64,000 nucleotides of DNA from Flagellimonas amphidinii (GTDB lineage Bacteria; Bacteroidota; Bacteroidia; Flavobacteriales; Flavobacteriaceae). The position numbers and the translations under genes are program-made. The DNA lies in contig NZ_JABFNN010000027.1 of the NCBI RefSeq assembly GCF_013090115.1, positions 248,001-312,000 on the forward strand. The letters run 5' to 3'. This document shows positions 1-7,914 of the stretch, one piece after another. Numbering within the stretch: the stretch's first letter is position 1; every line of letters begins with the position of its first letter. The notes beneath the pieces were generated by a model that did not search any database, was not told where the DNA came from, and worked only from the letters and a program-made list of their open reading frames with translations.

Positions 1-244
1 TATGGTCGTCATCTTTACAACCGTAGTTTACTGCTACTACATTTCTGTGTCTTGTTAAATATAGTTTTTTTGATTCTTCAAAAAAGAGAGACTCATCTTT
101 AAACTTTGTATGAGCTACCTTTTTAACCGCAAGTAATGCATCTAATTGATGGTCTTCAGCCTCGAAGACATCACCTTCTCCGCCTTTTCCAATCCTTTTT
201 CCAAGCTTAAAATTTAGTTTTGCTTCTGTAATTAATGATGACAT
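1..244 (-). CDS. Ser/Thr protein kinase, N-terminal part (cut by window edge)
   Basis: I translated this by hand from the ATG whose complement lies at 242-244. The first 81 codons are open to the window edge. The protein opens with MSSLITEAKLNFKLGKRIG and then has a glycine-rich loop (GKGGEGDVFEA) followed about 17 residues later by an AVKKV segment. This is the ATP-binding P-loop and the invariant lysine of eukaryotic-type protein kinases. The catalytic loop and any C-terminal domain lie outside the window, so activity and substrate cannot be judged. The start is 5 bases after the stop of the upstream gene at 250-732, so the two are probably co-transcribed. There is no signal peptide, which fits a cytoplasmic kinase. 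The kinase call is fairly sure; its role is unknown. Confidence 0.75.
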   Translation of the reverse strand, partial: MSSLITEAKLNFKLGKRIGKGGEGDVFEAEDHQLDALLAVKKVAHTKFKDESLFFEESKKLYLTRHRNVVAVNYGCKDDDH

Positions 245-249
245 CTATT

Positions 250-732
250 TTATAATTTTAGTGAGGCGTGACAAGCTAAAATACTTTCTCTTTCTTCTTT
301 TGAAATAGAAGACCATATTATTTCATTCGGAATATTTTCAAACTCTAATTCATTGTCTGCAAATTTCTTAAAATTCTTTCTCTCAATTTCCAATAACATT
401 GCAATAGTAGCAATCTGTCCTAATTTATATTTACTGACTGTACTACCAGCTAAAGATTCTAAAAGAACACCTTCTATGTAAAACCTTTCTATATCTCTTT
501 TGCCTACATTATAGAGAGATTCCTTTACGCGCACAAGAGCATTATCAATTTGATATTCGGCAATAATATCAATGATAGTATTTCTAATATAATTTAATCG
601 TTCGGGTTCCTCCATTGCAAGTGGAACATTTATTGTGTCAACTGTAAGAAAATTGTAACTATCATCAGTTTCTTCAATAATCGCGTAAAATATCTTTTTG
701 TTAGAGTAAACTCTTAATCCAATTCCTATCAT
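250..732 (-). CDS. Small RNase H/RuvC-like fold protein, unknown function
   Basis: This is a 160-residue cytoplasmic protein without signal peptide or membrane segment. It opens with MIGIGLRVYSNKKIFYAIIEE, which looks like the first beta-hairpin of RuvC/RNase H-fold proteins. A segment IRNTIIDIIAEYQIDNALVRVKE follows (about residues 50-72), then IEGVLLESLAG (about 86-96), like the helix and strand carrying the second acidic site in RuvC-type proteins. The first catalytic Asp expected after the opening glycine is replaced by Leu, so it may be a degenerate, non-cleaving member. I recall similar small proteins of unknown function, but cannot run a search. It lies just upstream of the protein kinase gene in the same direction (5-base gap), which suggests they act together. 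The fold assignment is tentative. Confidence 0.5.
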   Translation of the reverse strand: MIGIGLRVYSNKKIFYAIIEETDDSYNFLTVDTINVPLAMEEPERLNYIRNTIIDIIAEYQIDNALVRVKESLYNVGKRDIERFYIEGVLLESLAGSTVSKYKLGQIATIAMLLEIERKNFKKFADNELEFENIPNEIIWSSISKEERESILACHASLKL

Positions 733-842
733 TCAATGTTTGGTTTAATGTGCTACAACTTATTTATATAGATGTATGTTACATCCATACACCCCTAATA
801 TAGCGTATAAACGATAATTATTGTAAGAATTCAATTTTTCTG

Positions 843-911
843 TCAGAAAATATAGCTCAACCGTACCCCTCCGTAATAATTTCTACCATTACTGGGGTAA
901 AAGAGAGTGAG
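843..911 (-). pseudogene. Remnant of a TonB-dependent receptor C-terminus
   Basis: Read on the minus strand, this stretch encodes LTLFYPSNGRNYYGG followed by VRLSYIF and a stop. It matches the last residues of the intact receptor at 1473-3536 (YFYPGNGRNYYGG, then IRLGYQIL and a stop). At DNA level 868-902 and 1501-1535 agree at 32 of 35 bases. No start codon or further receptor sequence precedes it, because a stop codon lies a few codons upstream in frame. It therefore looks like the tail of a lost receptor copy, separated from the living gene by a small lipoprotein gene and its terminator. This points to past duplication, insertion or gene replacement here. Confidence 0.8.
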
Positions 912-930
912 ATTATCACACAATTATGAT

Positions 931-960
931 AAAAAAAGCACGCTAGAAAAAGCGTGCTTT
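931..960 (-). terminator. Rho-independent terminator of the lipoprotein gene
   Basis: A perfect 10-base-pair stem (935-944 with 951-960, core AGCACGCT/AGCGTGCT) has a 6-base loop. On the minus strand it is followed by a T run (complement of the A run at 931-937). It sits 24 bases after the stop of the lipoprotein gene at 984-1409. Confidence 0.85.
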
Positions 961-983
961 AGCAAGAACAGATATTTTTTTAA

Positions 984-1409
984 TTATTCTTCTTTTTCAT
1001 ATTTTTCTTGGTATTCCCCTTCCCCTTCGTCAAGAGTTAAAGTCAGTACATTATCTTCAATGGAAAATGGAACTTCATATGTGTCATTGTTGCCATAGTC
1101 CAATTCTATGACTTTATCAGTAATATAAGACCACGCTCCAGTCTGGTTTCCCCCGGTATTCTCACATTCTTGTCCTACAATGTAATGGTATCCATAATCA
1201 AAAGAACCATCTTCTTTAAAGGTCAGGTAGTCCTTGCCATCACATTCTGTGGCAGGTTCTTCCCCTTCATCATCCAAATACAATATAAAATACCAAGTTC
1301 CAATTAACGAAACAGTATCTTCTGGATTTTCTTCAGGTGTTTCAGAATCAGTTGAGCAAGAAATAAAAAGGAAAAAAAGTGCAAAAAAATACGTAAAAGT
1401 TTTTCTCAT
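984..1409 (-). CDS. Small lipocalin-like lipoprotein
   Basis: The predicted protein is 141 residues from the ATG at 1409. I prefer this start to an upstream one at 1454 because it begins directly with a lipoprotein signal (MRKTFTYFFALFFLFISCS, with the lipobox Cys in the ISC context). A short acidic linker rich in Glu and Pro follows, then LIGTWYF, the usual opening strand of lipocalin-like beta-barrel lipoproteins of Flavobacteria (GTW motif). Later strands include ACDGKDYLTFKEDGSF-type and GAWSYI segments. The protein should be a surface or periplasmic lipoprotein; no ligand can be named. It lies between an intact receptor gene and a fossil receptor tail, so it may have arrived as a cassette. 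Confidence 0.7.
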   Translation of the reverse strand: MRKTFTYFFALFFLFISCSTDSETPEENPEDTVSLIGTWYFILYLDDEGEEPATECDGKDYLTFKEDGSFDYGYHYIVGQECENTGGNQTGAWSYITDKVIELDYGNNDTYEVPFSIEDNVLTLTLDEGEGEYQEKYEKEE

Positions 1410-1472
1410 GATGTTGAAGTTAAGGTTGATATTCAAACCAAAACGAGACTGCAATAGCTATATTGTTCCAGA

Positions 1473-3536
1473 CTACAATATTTGATACCCTAAACGAATA
1501 CCTCCATAATAATTTCTACCGTTACCGGGGTAAAAATAGCGGGGCAGGGCGCCACCAAAGCCTACGGCGTTGATCAATACGCTTTGGGCAAAGTTGGTGT
1601 TGAACAGGTTGTTCAGTCCTGCATTAAGTCCTAAAGAAAAATGGTCGCCCAAACGGTTGTGGTAGCTCAATTTGGCATTAAAAAGGTTAAAGGCTTCGCT
1701 GCGCAAGGTATTGGCATCGGTAAGGGGAATTTCGCCTACATACTGGTGGGTCAAGTTCAACCGTAGGCCGTTGGTATGGTGTACGGTGAGCCCAGAACTT
1801 ACCCGGTGCTTGGGCACTCCGGTCAAGGGGTTGCCGGAGTAGTCGTTGTCGCCATCCACAAAATCCACAAAACTATGGTCGTTAAAGGTATAGCTCAGGT
1901 AAGGTGAGAGCGCCAGCGTTTGGGAGAGGCGGAGAATGTATTTGGCATCCAGTTCCAATCCGTTGTGGCGGGTCTCCCCAGCGTTGAGACCAATAAATTG
2001 GTCCTCACCCACCCGTTGGGCCACCAAAAGGTTGTTAATGTCCATACGGTAGAGGGCCAGCCCCACGGTAAGTTTGCGGTCCAAAGGCCGCCATCGCCCA
2101 CCCAGTTCATAACTCATGCCGGTTTCTTGGGCTATATCGGGGTTGATCACCCCATCGGGGGTCAAGGTCTCTTCCAAACTGGGATTGGAGAATCCACGGC
2201 TTACATTGGCGTAAAGATGCCCTTTGTTAAATTGGTATTGCAATCCTAGGCTGGGCAGCAGAATAGGGTCAAAATTGCGTTCCGCAGAGGTATTTTCTTC
2301 CCCGGTGTTGAACAAGTCCCTAAAATCATAATCGGTTTGGTTCAAAGCCAGCCCCAATTGTACTGAAAACTTTTCTGTAAAAGGATAAGTGAACGTGCCA
2401 AAAAGGTTCAGTTGCGTCCTGAACTCTTTGTTATCGCTTAGCTGGGCACCTTGTAGGCTGCCATCCCCATCATTGTCCCGGAACAGGTTTCGGTAGGTGC
2501 TCCATGCGTATTCGTCTTTGTAGAGTTCTCCGCCAAAACTGTAGTTGGAGCTGCCCCAAACGCCTTCAAACAAACTCCTAAAACCGTAACCGTTGGTGAT
2601 CTCGTCCAAAATATTGAAGGGGCGCGGTTCGTAATGGTCCAGATGGGTGTAAAAAATGCTGCTGGTGTTCTTCAGTTGGTCGGCAAGTTGCCATTTATGG
2701 TACAAACCGGTAAGGGTGTATTTGTTGTCCTCGAACCCACGTGCGGCCAACCAATTGGCGGCGGCCAGCCGGGGATTTTCCGAAAAATCGGTTTCGTTGA
2801 GCGAACTGGCGATCTGTGCGGTGTAATCAATATAATTGACGAGCAGGCCCAGCTCACTTTTGTTGCTGAGGCGGAAGTTGGTGTTCAGTAGCAGGCCATC
2901 GCGGGTCATGCCGTTGTTCTGTCGAAAGCCATCCGTTTCCAAATGATTGTAGCTGAACCGCAGACTGAATTTGCGCTCCCGGTGGCTAAAGGAAAGATTG
3001 TCTTTCCACATGTTGTAGGAACCAATGGTAAAGGTATTGCTGATTCGGGTGCGGTCCACATCCAACGGAAGGGTGTTCAACAGCACCGCGCCGCCCAGAT
3101 TACCACCAAAGGTGGTGCCCTTGGGGCCTTTGATGACTTCTATGGCGCCCAGGTTCTCAAAATCGAAAGCCTCAATAGTGGAGGTGCCCGTGCCATTCGT
3201 CACCGGAATGCCGTTAAAATACATACGGAGCTTATCCGTGCCAAATGGCGTTCTTGCCCCTACACCTCGGATGGTAAATCGGTTGGTGTTCAAGGCTCCG
3301 GAAAGAATATAGACCCCAGAAATTTGGTTGATAGCGGAGGCAATGTCCACAGGATTGAACTTTTCAAAAGTAGATGGCCCTACAATGGAGGAAGCTGTAA
3401 TGCCCGTAGCTTTTTTGGGGACTGCATCTTCCAACACGATAACTTCTTCCAATTGGGTCACGGAATCCAATTGAACCTCTTGCGCCATCAAAAAGGAGGT
3501 GAAAAAAAGAAGCAGGACAGTGAAGCAGATTTTCAT
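1473..3536 (-). CDS. TonB-dependent outer-membrane receptor (FecA/iron-siderophore type)
   Basis: This 687-residue protein has a signal peptide (MKICFTVLLLFFTSFLMAQ). The TonB-box-like segment LEEVIVLED is followed by a plug domain (about residues 40-155) with the GVYILSGALNTNRFTIRG and EVIKGPKGTTFGGNLGGAV motifs. A 22-strand barrel follows and ends in GIRLGYQIL with the usual terminal hydrophobic residue. It lacks the carboxypeptidase-like N-terminal domain of SusC-type receptors, and no susD gene is adjacent, which favours a siderophore, metal or small-molecule receptor; the substrate is unknown. The gene is richer in G+C than most of the window (32 of 60 bases at 2701-2760). A fossil of a second copy's tail lies at 843-911. 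Confidence 0.9.
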   Translation of the reverse strand: MKICFTVLLLFFTSFLMAQEVQLDSVTQLEEVIVLEDAVPKKATGITASSIVGPSTFEKFNPVDIASAINQISGVYILSGALNTNRFTIRGVGARTPFGTDKLRMYFNGIPVTNGTGTSTIEAFDFENLGAIEVIKGPKGTTFGGNLGGAVLLNTLPLDVDRTRISNTFTIGSYNMWKDNLSFSHRERKFSLRFSYNHLETDGFRQNNGMTRDGLLLNTNFRLSNKSELGLLVNYIDYTAQIASSLNETDFSENPRLAAANWLAARGFEDNKYTLTGLYHKWQLADQLKNTSSIFYTHLDHYEPRPFNILDEITNGYGFRSLFEGVWGSSNYSFGGELYKDEYAWSTYRNLFRDNDGDGSLQGAQLSDNKEFRTQLNLFGTFTYPFTEKFSVQLGLALNQTDYDFRDLFNTGEENTSAERNFDPILLPSLGLQYQFNKGHLYANVSRGFSNPSLEETLTPDGVINPDIAQETGMSYELGGRWRPLDRKLTVGLALYRMDINNLLVAQRVGEDQFIGLNAGETRHNGLELDAKYILRLSQTLALSPYLSYTFNDHSFVDFVDGDNDYSGNPLTGVPKHRVSSGLTVHHTNGLRLNLTHQYVGEIPLTDANTLRSEAFNLFNAKLSYHNRLGDHFSLGLNAGLNNLFNTNFAQSVLINAVGFGGALPRYFYPGNGRNYYGGIRLGYQIL

Positions 3537-3568
3537 GGAGCGTGAAGGTAGAATGAAATTTTTATAAA

Positions 3569-4681
3569 TCAGTCTTTCAGTTTAATGGTCTTTCCTTTTT
3601 GGGCACTTTTTCGGGCGGCATCCAAAATTTCTACCACAATGAGATTGTTTTCCAGAGAGGACAAATCATGCTGAGGCAAGGTCAATTTCCCTTTGATTAC
3701 TGCTGCCAACATGGCAAAAGGATCATTGTTAGGGCTTTGTCGTTCCTCAAGGGTGAATTGCTCCTCATCATAACCATCGTAACCTTCCGCCATCCGGATG
3801 CGTAGCGTATTTCGGTTATCGGCATAAATGGCTCCGGTAAGGCCATAAAGTTCCATGTCCTTTCTGCCGATGGGCCAGTTCCAAGAGGGCTCCAGAATGG
3901 CTTGGGCATCGTCATAAGTTAAAATAATGGTGGCGTCATCATCCACCTTCGGATTGTTTTCGGGCTGTAATTGTTGGGTAACAGCGGTAACGGTGTTGGG
4001 TCGCTCGCCATTTTTCAACCAAGTCATCAAATTGGCCCCGTAGCAGCCAAAATCGGTAATGGCTCCGCCGCCGTTGCGCACAGGGTCTTGCAGCCAGTCC
4101 AAAAATTCTTTGTTCACCCCTATTTTTACGGGGCCCCGGTGTCCATCCCGAACAATGACCTTGCGCAAATCCCCAATTTTACCTTGATCCAATAGTTCTT
4201 TCGCTTTGTGATTGGTGGGGTACCAAGTGGTTTCGTAGTTGGTGAGCAAATGGATGTTGTGCATTTTTGCCAGCGCAGCCATTTTTTGGGCATGGGCCAT
4301 AGTTACGGCCAGCGGTTTTTCCACCATCACATGGATGCCTTTGGGCGCACAAACCTCCACTACTTGTAAATGGTCGTAAATGGTTCCGAAGGCGGTTACG
4401 GCTTCAGGTTTTGTGGCTGCAATCATTTCTTCGAGGCTGCTGTAGACCAAATCCATTGAAAAACCATGTTGCTTGGCATAGCGTTGGGCCAAATCTGTGT
4501 TGGGTTCTGCAATGCCAACGATTTCAATATCGCCCAAATCCTCCCTGCCCAAGATCCAATGTACATGGGTATGGGTAAGGCCGGCCACCCCAACCCTTAA
4601 GGGTTGTTCTTGTGAAATGCCAAAAAATGACATCAAAAGTGAAGCGAAAACTAGGGCTACATAGGTGCGAAACATGACCAT
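3569..4681 (-). CDS. Exported Gfo/Idh/MocA family oxidoreductase
   Basis: The protein has 370 residues. A signal-peptide-like N-terminus ends near GISQEQ, so the enzyme is probably periplasmic. After it comes a Rossmann fold starting RVGVAGLTHTHVHW, the family EKPL motif in GIHVMVEKPLAVT (about residues 137-149), and an alpha/beta C-terminal domain with GGGAITDFGCYG. Family members use NAD(P) to oxidise or reduce sugars, inositols or related polyols; the substrate cannot be read from sequence. A second Met two codons later would serve equally well as start. It lies 32 bases upstream of the receptor gene at 1473-3536 on the same strand, so the two could share a transcript. Confidence 0.85.
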   Translation of the reverse strand: MVMFRTYVALVFASLLMSFFGISQEQPLRVGVAGLTHTHVHWILGREDLGDIEIVGIAEPNTDLAQRYAKQHGFSMDLVYSSLEEMIAATKPEAVTAFGTIYDHLQVVEVCAPKGIHVMVEKPLAVTMAHAQKMAALAKMHNIHLLTNYETTWYPTNHKAKELLDQGKIGDLRKVIVRDGHRGPVKIGVNKEFLDWLQDPVRNGGGAITDFGCYGANLMTWLKNGERPNTVTAVTQQLQPENNPKVDDDATIILTYDDAQAILEPSWNWPIGRKDMELYGLTGAIYADNRNTLRIRMAEGYDGYDEEQFTLEERQSPNNDPFAMLAAVIKGKLTLPQHDLSSLENNLIVVEILDAARKSAQKGKTIKLKD

Positions 4682-4716
4682 AAGTTTAGTGATGATTGTA
4701 TAAAAATAAGAAGGAA

Positions 4717-5268
4717 TTACCCAAGTTGCTCCAAGTAGGCTGCTGTGTTGATTACTGTTGCAAACTCGTCCTTGAGGTTGGCCAGCGCAATGCTATGGGC
4801 CAATTCTGCACTAAAATGTTCTCCATTGACTCCTTTTTTATCGAAAGCAGCCGTGGCATCGGAAATTAGAGTGACGTTAAAGCCAAGATTGGCGGCCATT
4901 CGGGTAGAGGTGGAAACACAGTGTTCCGTGGTAAGGCCAACTATGACCACATCGGTGATGTTTTGGGACTTTAATCGTTCTTCCAAATCAGTTCCGATAA
5001 AAGCGCTGTTCACATGTTTTTTGATGATAGGTTCACTTTCCAAAGGTTCAACCAACGGATTAAACGCATTACTTTCCTTTGAGGGATGTAATGGGGATTC
5101 TGGGTTTGTGGAACAATGCTGGACATGGAAAATGGGCAGCTGCTTCTCCCTAAAAGCATTTAATATTTTTTGACTGTTGGCCTCTGCATTTGGATTGTTG
5201 CGCTCGGTGCCATAAAAGTCGATTTCCTGCAAACCTTGTTGGATATCTATTAAAATTAGAGCTTGCAT
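4717..5268 (-). CDS. Isochorismatase-family cysteine hydrolase
   Basis: The 183-residue cytoplasmic enzyme begins MQALILIDIQQG. The cysteine-hydrolase triad is visible: Asp8 in LIDIQ, Lys83/84 in PIIKKHVNSAF, and Cys117 in TTEHCVSTS, where the preceding residues carry the expected cis-peptide region. Length and layout match nicotinamidase/isochorismatase-like hydrolases that cleave amide or vinyl-ether bonds. The HCSTNPESPLHP insertion does not identify a particular substrate. It is 36 bases upstream of the Gfo/Idh/MocA gene and in the same direction. I cannot say whether it acts on nicotinamide, an isochorismate-like molecule or another amide. Confidence 0.85.
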   Translation of the reverse strand: MQALILIDIQQGLQEIDFYGTERNNPNAEANSQKILNAFREKQLPIFHVQHCSTNPESPLHPSKESNAFNPLVEPLESEPIIKKHVNSAFIGTDLEERLKSQNITDVVIVGLTTEHCVSTSTRMAANLGFNVTLISDATAAFDKKGVNGEHFSAELAHSIALANLKDEFATVINTAAYLEQLG

Positions 5269-5288
5269 GCTATATCTATCTTAAACAA

Positions 5289-5750
5289 TCAAAACTGAAG
5301 CGCAATACCGATTCCTTGTTTGGACGGGACAACTTTAAAAGCAGATTTTGGGTTAAGACCCTCATTATACTTTAATATTGATTTTTTCTTTTGCGAACTA
5401 GATAACAAGGCAAAAGTTAGGAATGAAGCAAATGAACTCATTACACCAATGAATGGTCCAGTTGTACTTTTATTCTTAGAGTGATTATCGAGTTGCCAAA
5501 CAAAGAAACCTATTTCAGCACCAAAAGAGACATAGGATAATGCACTAAAAGTTTTCGATTTTTTCCAATGGGAATAGGCAATCTCATCTTTCTCCAAAAG
5601 AGAAACAAGGTTTTTTTTGGTAATTCGTTTATCATCTTGATAGTATTGATAATCCCAAAATCCTGCAAACATTGTTATTTCCTGAGATTTGAGGCTTATG
5701 AATGGCAGCCCTATAAAAAACGATAGAAAGATAAGTCTTTTGATTTTCAT
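5289..5750 (-). CDS. Exported or membrane protein of unknown function
   Basis: I do not recognise this 153-residue protein. It begins with a signal-like hydrophobic stretch (KRLIFLSFFIGLPFISLKSQE, residues 4-24). A charged region follows (DDKRITKKNLVSLLEKDEIAYSHWKKSK), then two hydrophobic segments at about 67-85 and 102-120 that could be transmembrane helices or barrel strands. The C-terminus GIGIALQF ends in a hydrophobic residue, as in outer-membrane proteins. The spacing of 20 bases to the isochorismatase-like gene suggests the same transcript. Its base composition is lower in G+C than the two genes downstream of it. Confidence 0.6.
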   Translation of the reverse strand: MKIKRLIFLSFFIGLPFISLKSQEITMFAGFWDYQYYQDDKRITKKNLVSLLEKDEIAYSHWKKSKTFSALSYVSFGAEIGFFVWQLDNHSKNKSTTGPFIGVMSSFASFLTFALLSSSQKKKSILKYNEGLNPKSAFKVVPSKQGIGIALQF

Positions 5751-5902
5751 TTTACATGAATATTAGGTTGATATTGAGAATAAAAATAATCTATATTTTG
5801 ACTTCAGCAATCTGAAATGTAGAAACCACAGTAAATCTTTAACCTGGATAGGATCATTTTAAGAACCGAAATGCAATGGTTATTTTTAGACAAAATTTCA
5901 GC

Positions 5903-6667
5903 ATGAAAATAGTATCGTACAATGTGAATGGAATCAGGGCCGCCATGAAAAAGGGTTTTACCGAATGGTTGCAATCTGTTGACCCAGATGTTGTTTGCAT
6001 TCAAGAGACCAAAGCCATGAAGGAACAGGTTGAAGTTGCCGAATTGGAAGCCATTGGTTACAACCATCATTATTGGTTCAGCGCCCAAAAGAAAGGGTAT
6101 AGTGGAGTGGCTTTGCTTTGCAAGGAGGAACCCGACCACATAGAATATGGTACTGGAATTGATTATATGGATCATGAGGGAAGAAACCTAAGAGCAGATT
6201 TTGGGGACTTGTCCGTCATGAGCATGTATTTGCCCTCGGGAACCAACTTGGATCGTTTGGAACACAAGTTGACCTATATGGCCGACTTTCAAAAATATGC
6301 AGATGAGTTACGTAAAGAACGACCCAACCTTGTTGTTTGCGGAGATTATAATATCTGTCATGAAGCTATCGATATTCATGATCCGGTGAGGAATAAAAAT
6401 GTATCAGGTTTTCTGCCTGTGGAACGTGAATGGATCGGTAATTTTATCCAAAGTGGGTTTATTGATAGTTTCCGACATTTCAACAAAGAACCGCATAATT
6501 ATACGTGGTGGAGTTATCGGGCCAACGCCAGGGCCAACAATAAAGGCTGGCGATTGGATTATGGCATGGTCAACGAATCTTTACAAGACCGCTTAAAACG
6601 TTCCGTTATTCTTTCAGAAGCGAAACACAGTGATCATTGCCCTATTCTGTTGGAGATTGAAAAATAA
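5903..6667 (+). CDS. xth: Exodeoxyribonuclease III (AP endonuclease)
   Basis: The gene encodes 254 residues from the ATG at 5903, where MKIVSYNVNGIRAA is the canonical opening of ExoIII/AP endonucleases; an in-frame ATG nine codons upstream is not conserved-looking. Metal and catalytic residues are visible: Asn7 in YNVNGIR, Glu in CIQETKA, Asp and Asn in CGDYNICH, and the closing SDHCPI with the catalytic His. The enzyme cleaves DNA 5' of abasic sites in base-excision repair and trims 3' ends. It is transcribed divergently from the minus-strand gene at 5289-5750, with about 150 bases between them. The family is certain; exonuclease activity is inferred from homology. Confidence 0.95.
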   Translation: MKIVSYNVNGIRAAMKKGFTEWLQSVDPDVVCIQETKAMKEQVEVAELEAIGYNHHYWFSAQKKGYSGVALLCKEEPDHIEYGTGIDYMDHEGRNLRADFGDLSVMSMYLPSGTNLDRLEHKLTYMADFQKYADELRKERPNLVVCGDYNICHEAIDIHDPVRNKNVSGFLPVEREWIGNFIQSGFIDSFRHFNKEPHNYTWWSYRANARANNKGWRLDYGMVNESLQDRLKRSVILSEAKHSDHCPILLEIEK

Positions 6668-6730
6668 CAATTGTTTTAAATATCAGTGGATGGGATTGCC
6701 TAATTTTGGAAGTCTTGAAGCTATGAAACT

Positions 6731-7771
6731 ATGAAGTACACTAGAATTCCACATACCGATATCCGTATTAGTAAAATTTGTTTGGGCACCATGACCTGGG
6801 GTCGACAAAATACTGAAGAGGAAGGTCACGAACAAATGGATTATGCCCTCGATCAAGGGGTCAATTTTTTTGATACAGCAGAAATGTACCCGATTCCTGC
6901 TAAAAAGGAGCTCTACGCAGTTACCGAAGAATTTATCGGGAATTGGTTCAAGAAGACCGGGAATAGAGATAGAGTGGTTCTGGCCACTAAAATTGCTGGA
7001 CGAGCAGAATTCACCAAACACATCAGAACTACAGGTTTTAGTCGTGACTCTATAATTAAAGCTGTGGAGGGAAGCTTAAAAAGATTACAAACAGATTATA
7101 TTGATTTGTACCAACTTCACTGGCCAGAGCGTAATACCAATTATTTTGGACAACGAGGCTACAATGCCCATTTTGTAGATGCTTGGGAAGATAATATACA
7201 TCAGGTTCTGGAAACCCTTCGGGATATGGTGACCGAAGGGAAGATAAGACATGTGGGGCTGTCCAATGAGACTCCTTGGGGAACGATGCGCTTTTTGGAA
7301 GAAAGCAAGGTACATCAAGATTTGCCTAGAATGAAGACCATACAAAATCCCTACAGCTTACTCAACCGACTATTTGAAGTGGGGCTTTCCGAAATTTCAA
7401 TGCGGGAAAATATTGGACTTTTGGCGTATTCTCCTTTAGGTTTTGGTGTTTTGAGTGGTAAATATTTAACCGAAATACCTCCAAGGAAAGCTAGATTGAC
7501 TTTATTTCCTGCTTACAGCCGCTATAGCAACGAGATTGCTACGGAAGCTACTCGAAAATATCAACAATTGGCACAAGATCATGGTTTGAGTTTGGCACAA
7601 ATGTCTTTGGCATTTGTAAACACCCGTCCATTTGTGACCAGCAATATTATTGGCGCTACTTCCATGGAACAGCTAAAGGAAAATATAGGGAGTATTGATG
7701 TAGATCTTTCAGATGAGGTTTTGGACGGAATCGAGGCTATCCACAATGCCATACCTAATCCGGCGCCTTAA
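6731..7771 (+). CDS. tas: Tas-like NADP(H)-dependent aldo/keto reductase
   Basis: The protein is 346 residues. The opening MKYTRIPHTDIRISKICLG and the GTMTWG, AEMYP and LHWPERNTN segments resemble E. coli Tas. The aldo/keto reductase tetrad is visible: Asp and Tyr in FFDTAEMYP (about residues 48-56), Lys in VLATKIAG, and His in LYQLHWPE. The coenzyme-binding C-terminal part includes NIIGATSMEQL. It should be a cytoplasmic TIM-barrel reductase of small carbonyls; the physiological substrate is unknown. It stands alone, 63 bases after exonuclease III, and converges with radA across a repeat-bearing gap. Confidence 0.88.
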   Translation: MKYTRIPHTDIRISKICLGTMTWGRQNTEEEGHEQMDYALDQGVNFFDTAEMYPIPAKKELYAVTEEFIGNWFKKTGNRDRVVLATKIAGRAEFTKHIRTTGFSRDSIIKAVEGSLKRLQTDYIDLYQLHWPERNTNYFGQRGYNAHFVDAWEDNIHQVLETLRDMVTEGKIRHVGLSNETPWGTMRFLEESKVHQDLPRMKTIQNPYSLLNRLFEVGLSEISMRENIGLLAYSPLGFGVLSGKYLTEIPPRKARLTLFPAYSRYSNEIATEATRKYQQLAQDHGLSLAQMSLAFVNTRPFVTSNIIGATSMEQLKENIGSIDVDLSDEVLDGIEAIHNAIPNPAP

Positions 7772-7808
7772 AGGAAAATGGTATTGTTTTTGGCAATGGT
7801 ATCTCTGT

Positions 7809-7893
7809 TAGGTTGAGTGGAGTTGAAACCTAATGACCGGTTATGTGTTTTGAAGACCTCTCGACTGCGCTTGAGGTGACCTTTGGGGAGAGG
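7809..7893. repeat. Short palindromic dispersed repeats between tas and radA
   Basis: The 143-base gap between two convergent genes holds two hairpin-forming units. One is an inverted repeat TTAGGTT...AACCTAA (about 7808-7833) enclosing GAGTGGAGTTGAAA. The other is CCTCTCGACTGCGCTTGAGG (7857-7876), with a further CCTCTC/GAGAGG arm closing at about 7893. Their cores resemble short GAGTGGAGTCGA and GAGCGCAGTCGA units that I recall as frequent in marine Flavobacteriia genomes. Related units occur at 30315-30329 and 57879-57898. They may also act as a two-way terminator here. Confidence 0.55.
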
Positions 7894-7914
7894 TTTAATA
7901 AAACCTTTTAAAAG

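Noticed and set aside
2943..3545. 200-codon open frame on the plus strand opposite the receptor at 1473-3536
   Set aside because: It is a shadow of the G+C-rich receptor gene, lacks any recognisable protein feature, and the minus-strand product is clearly real.
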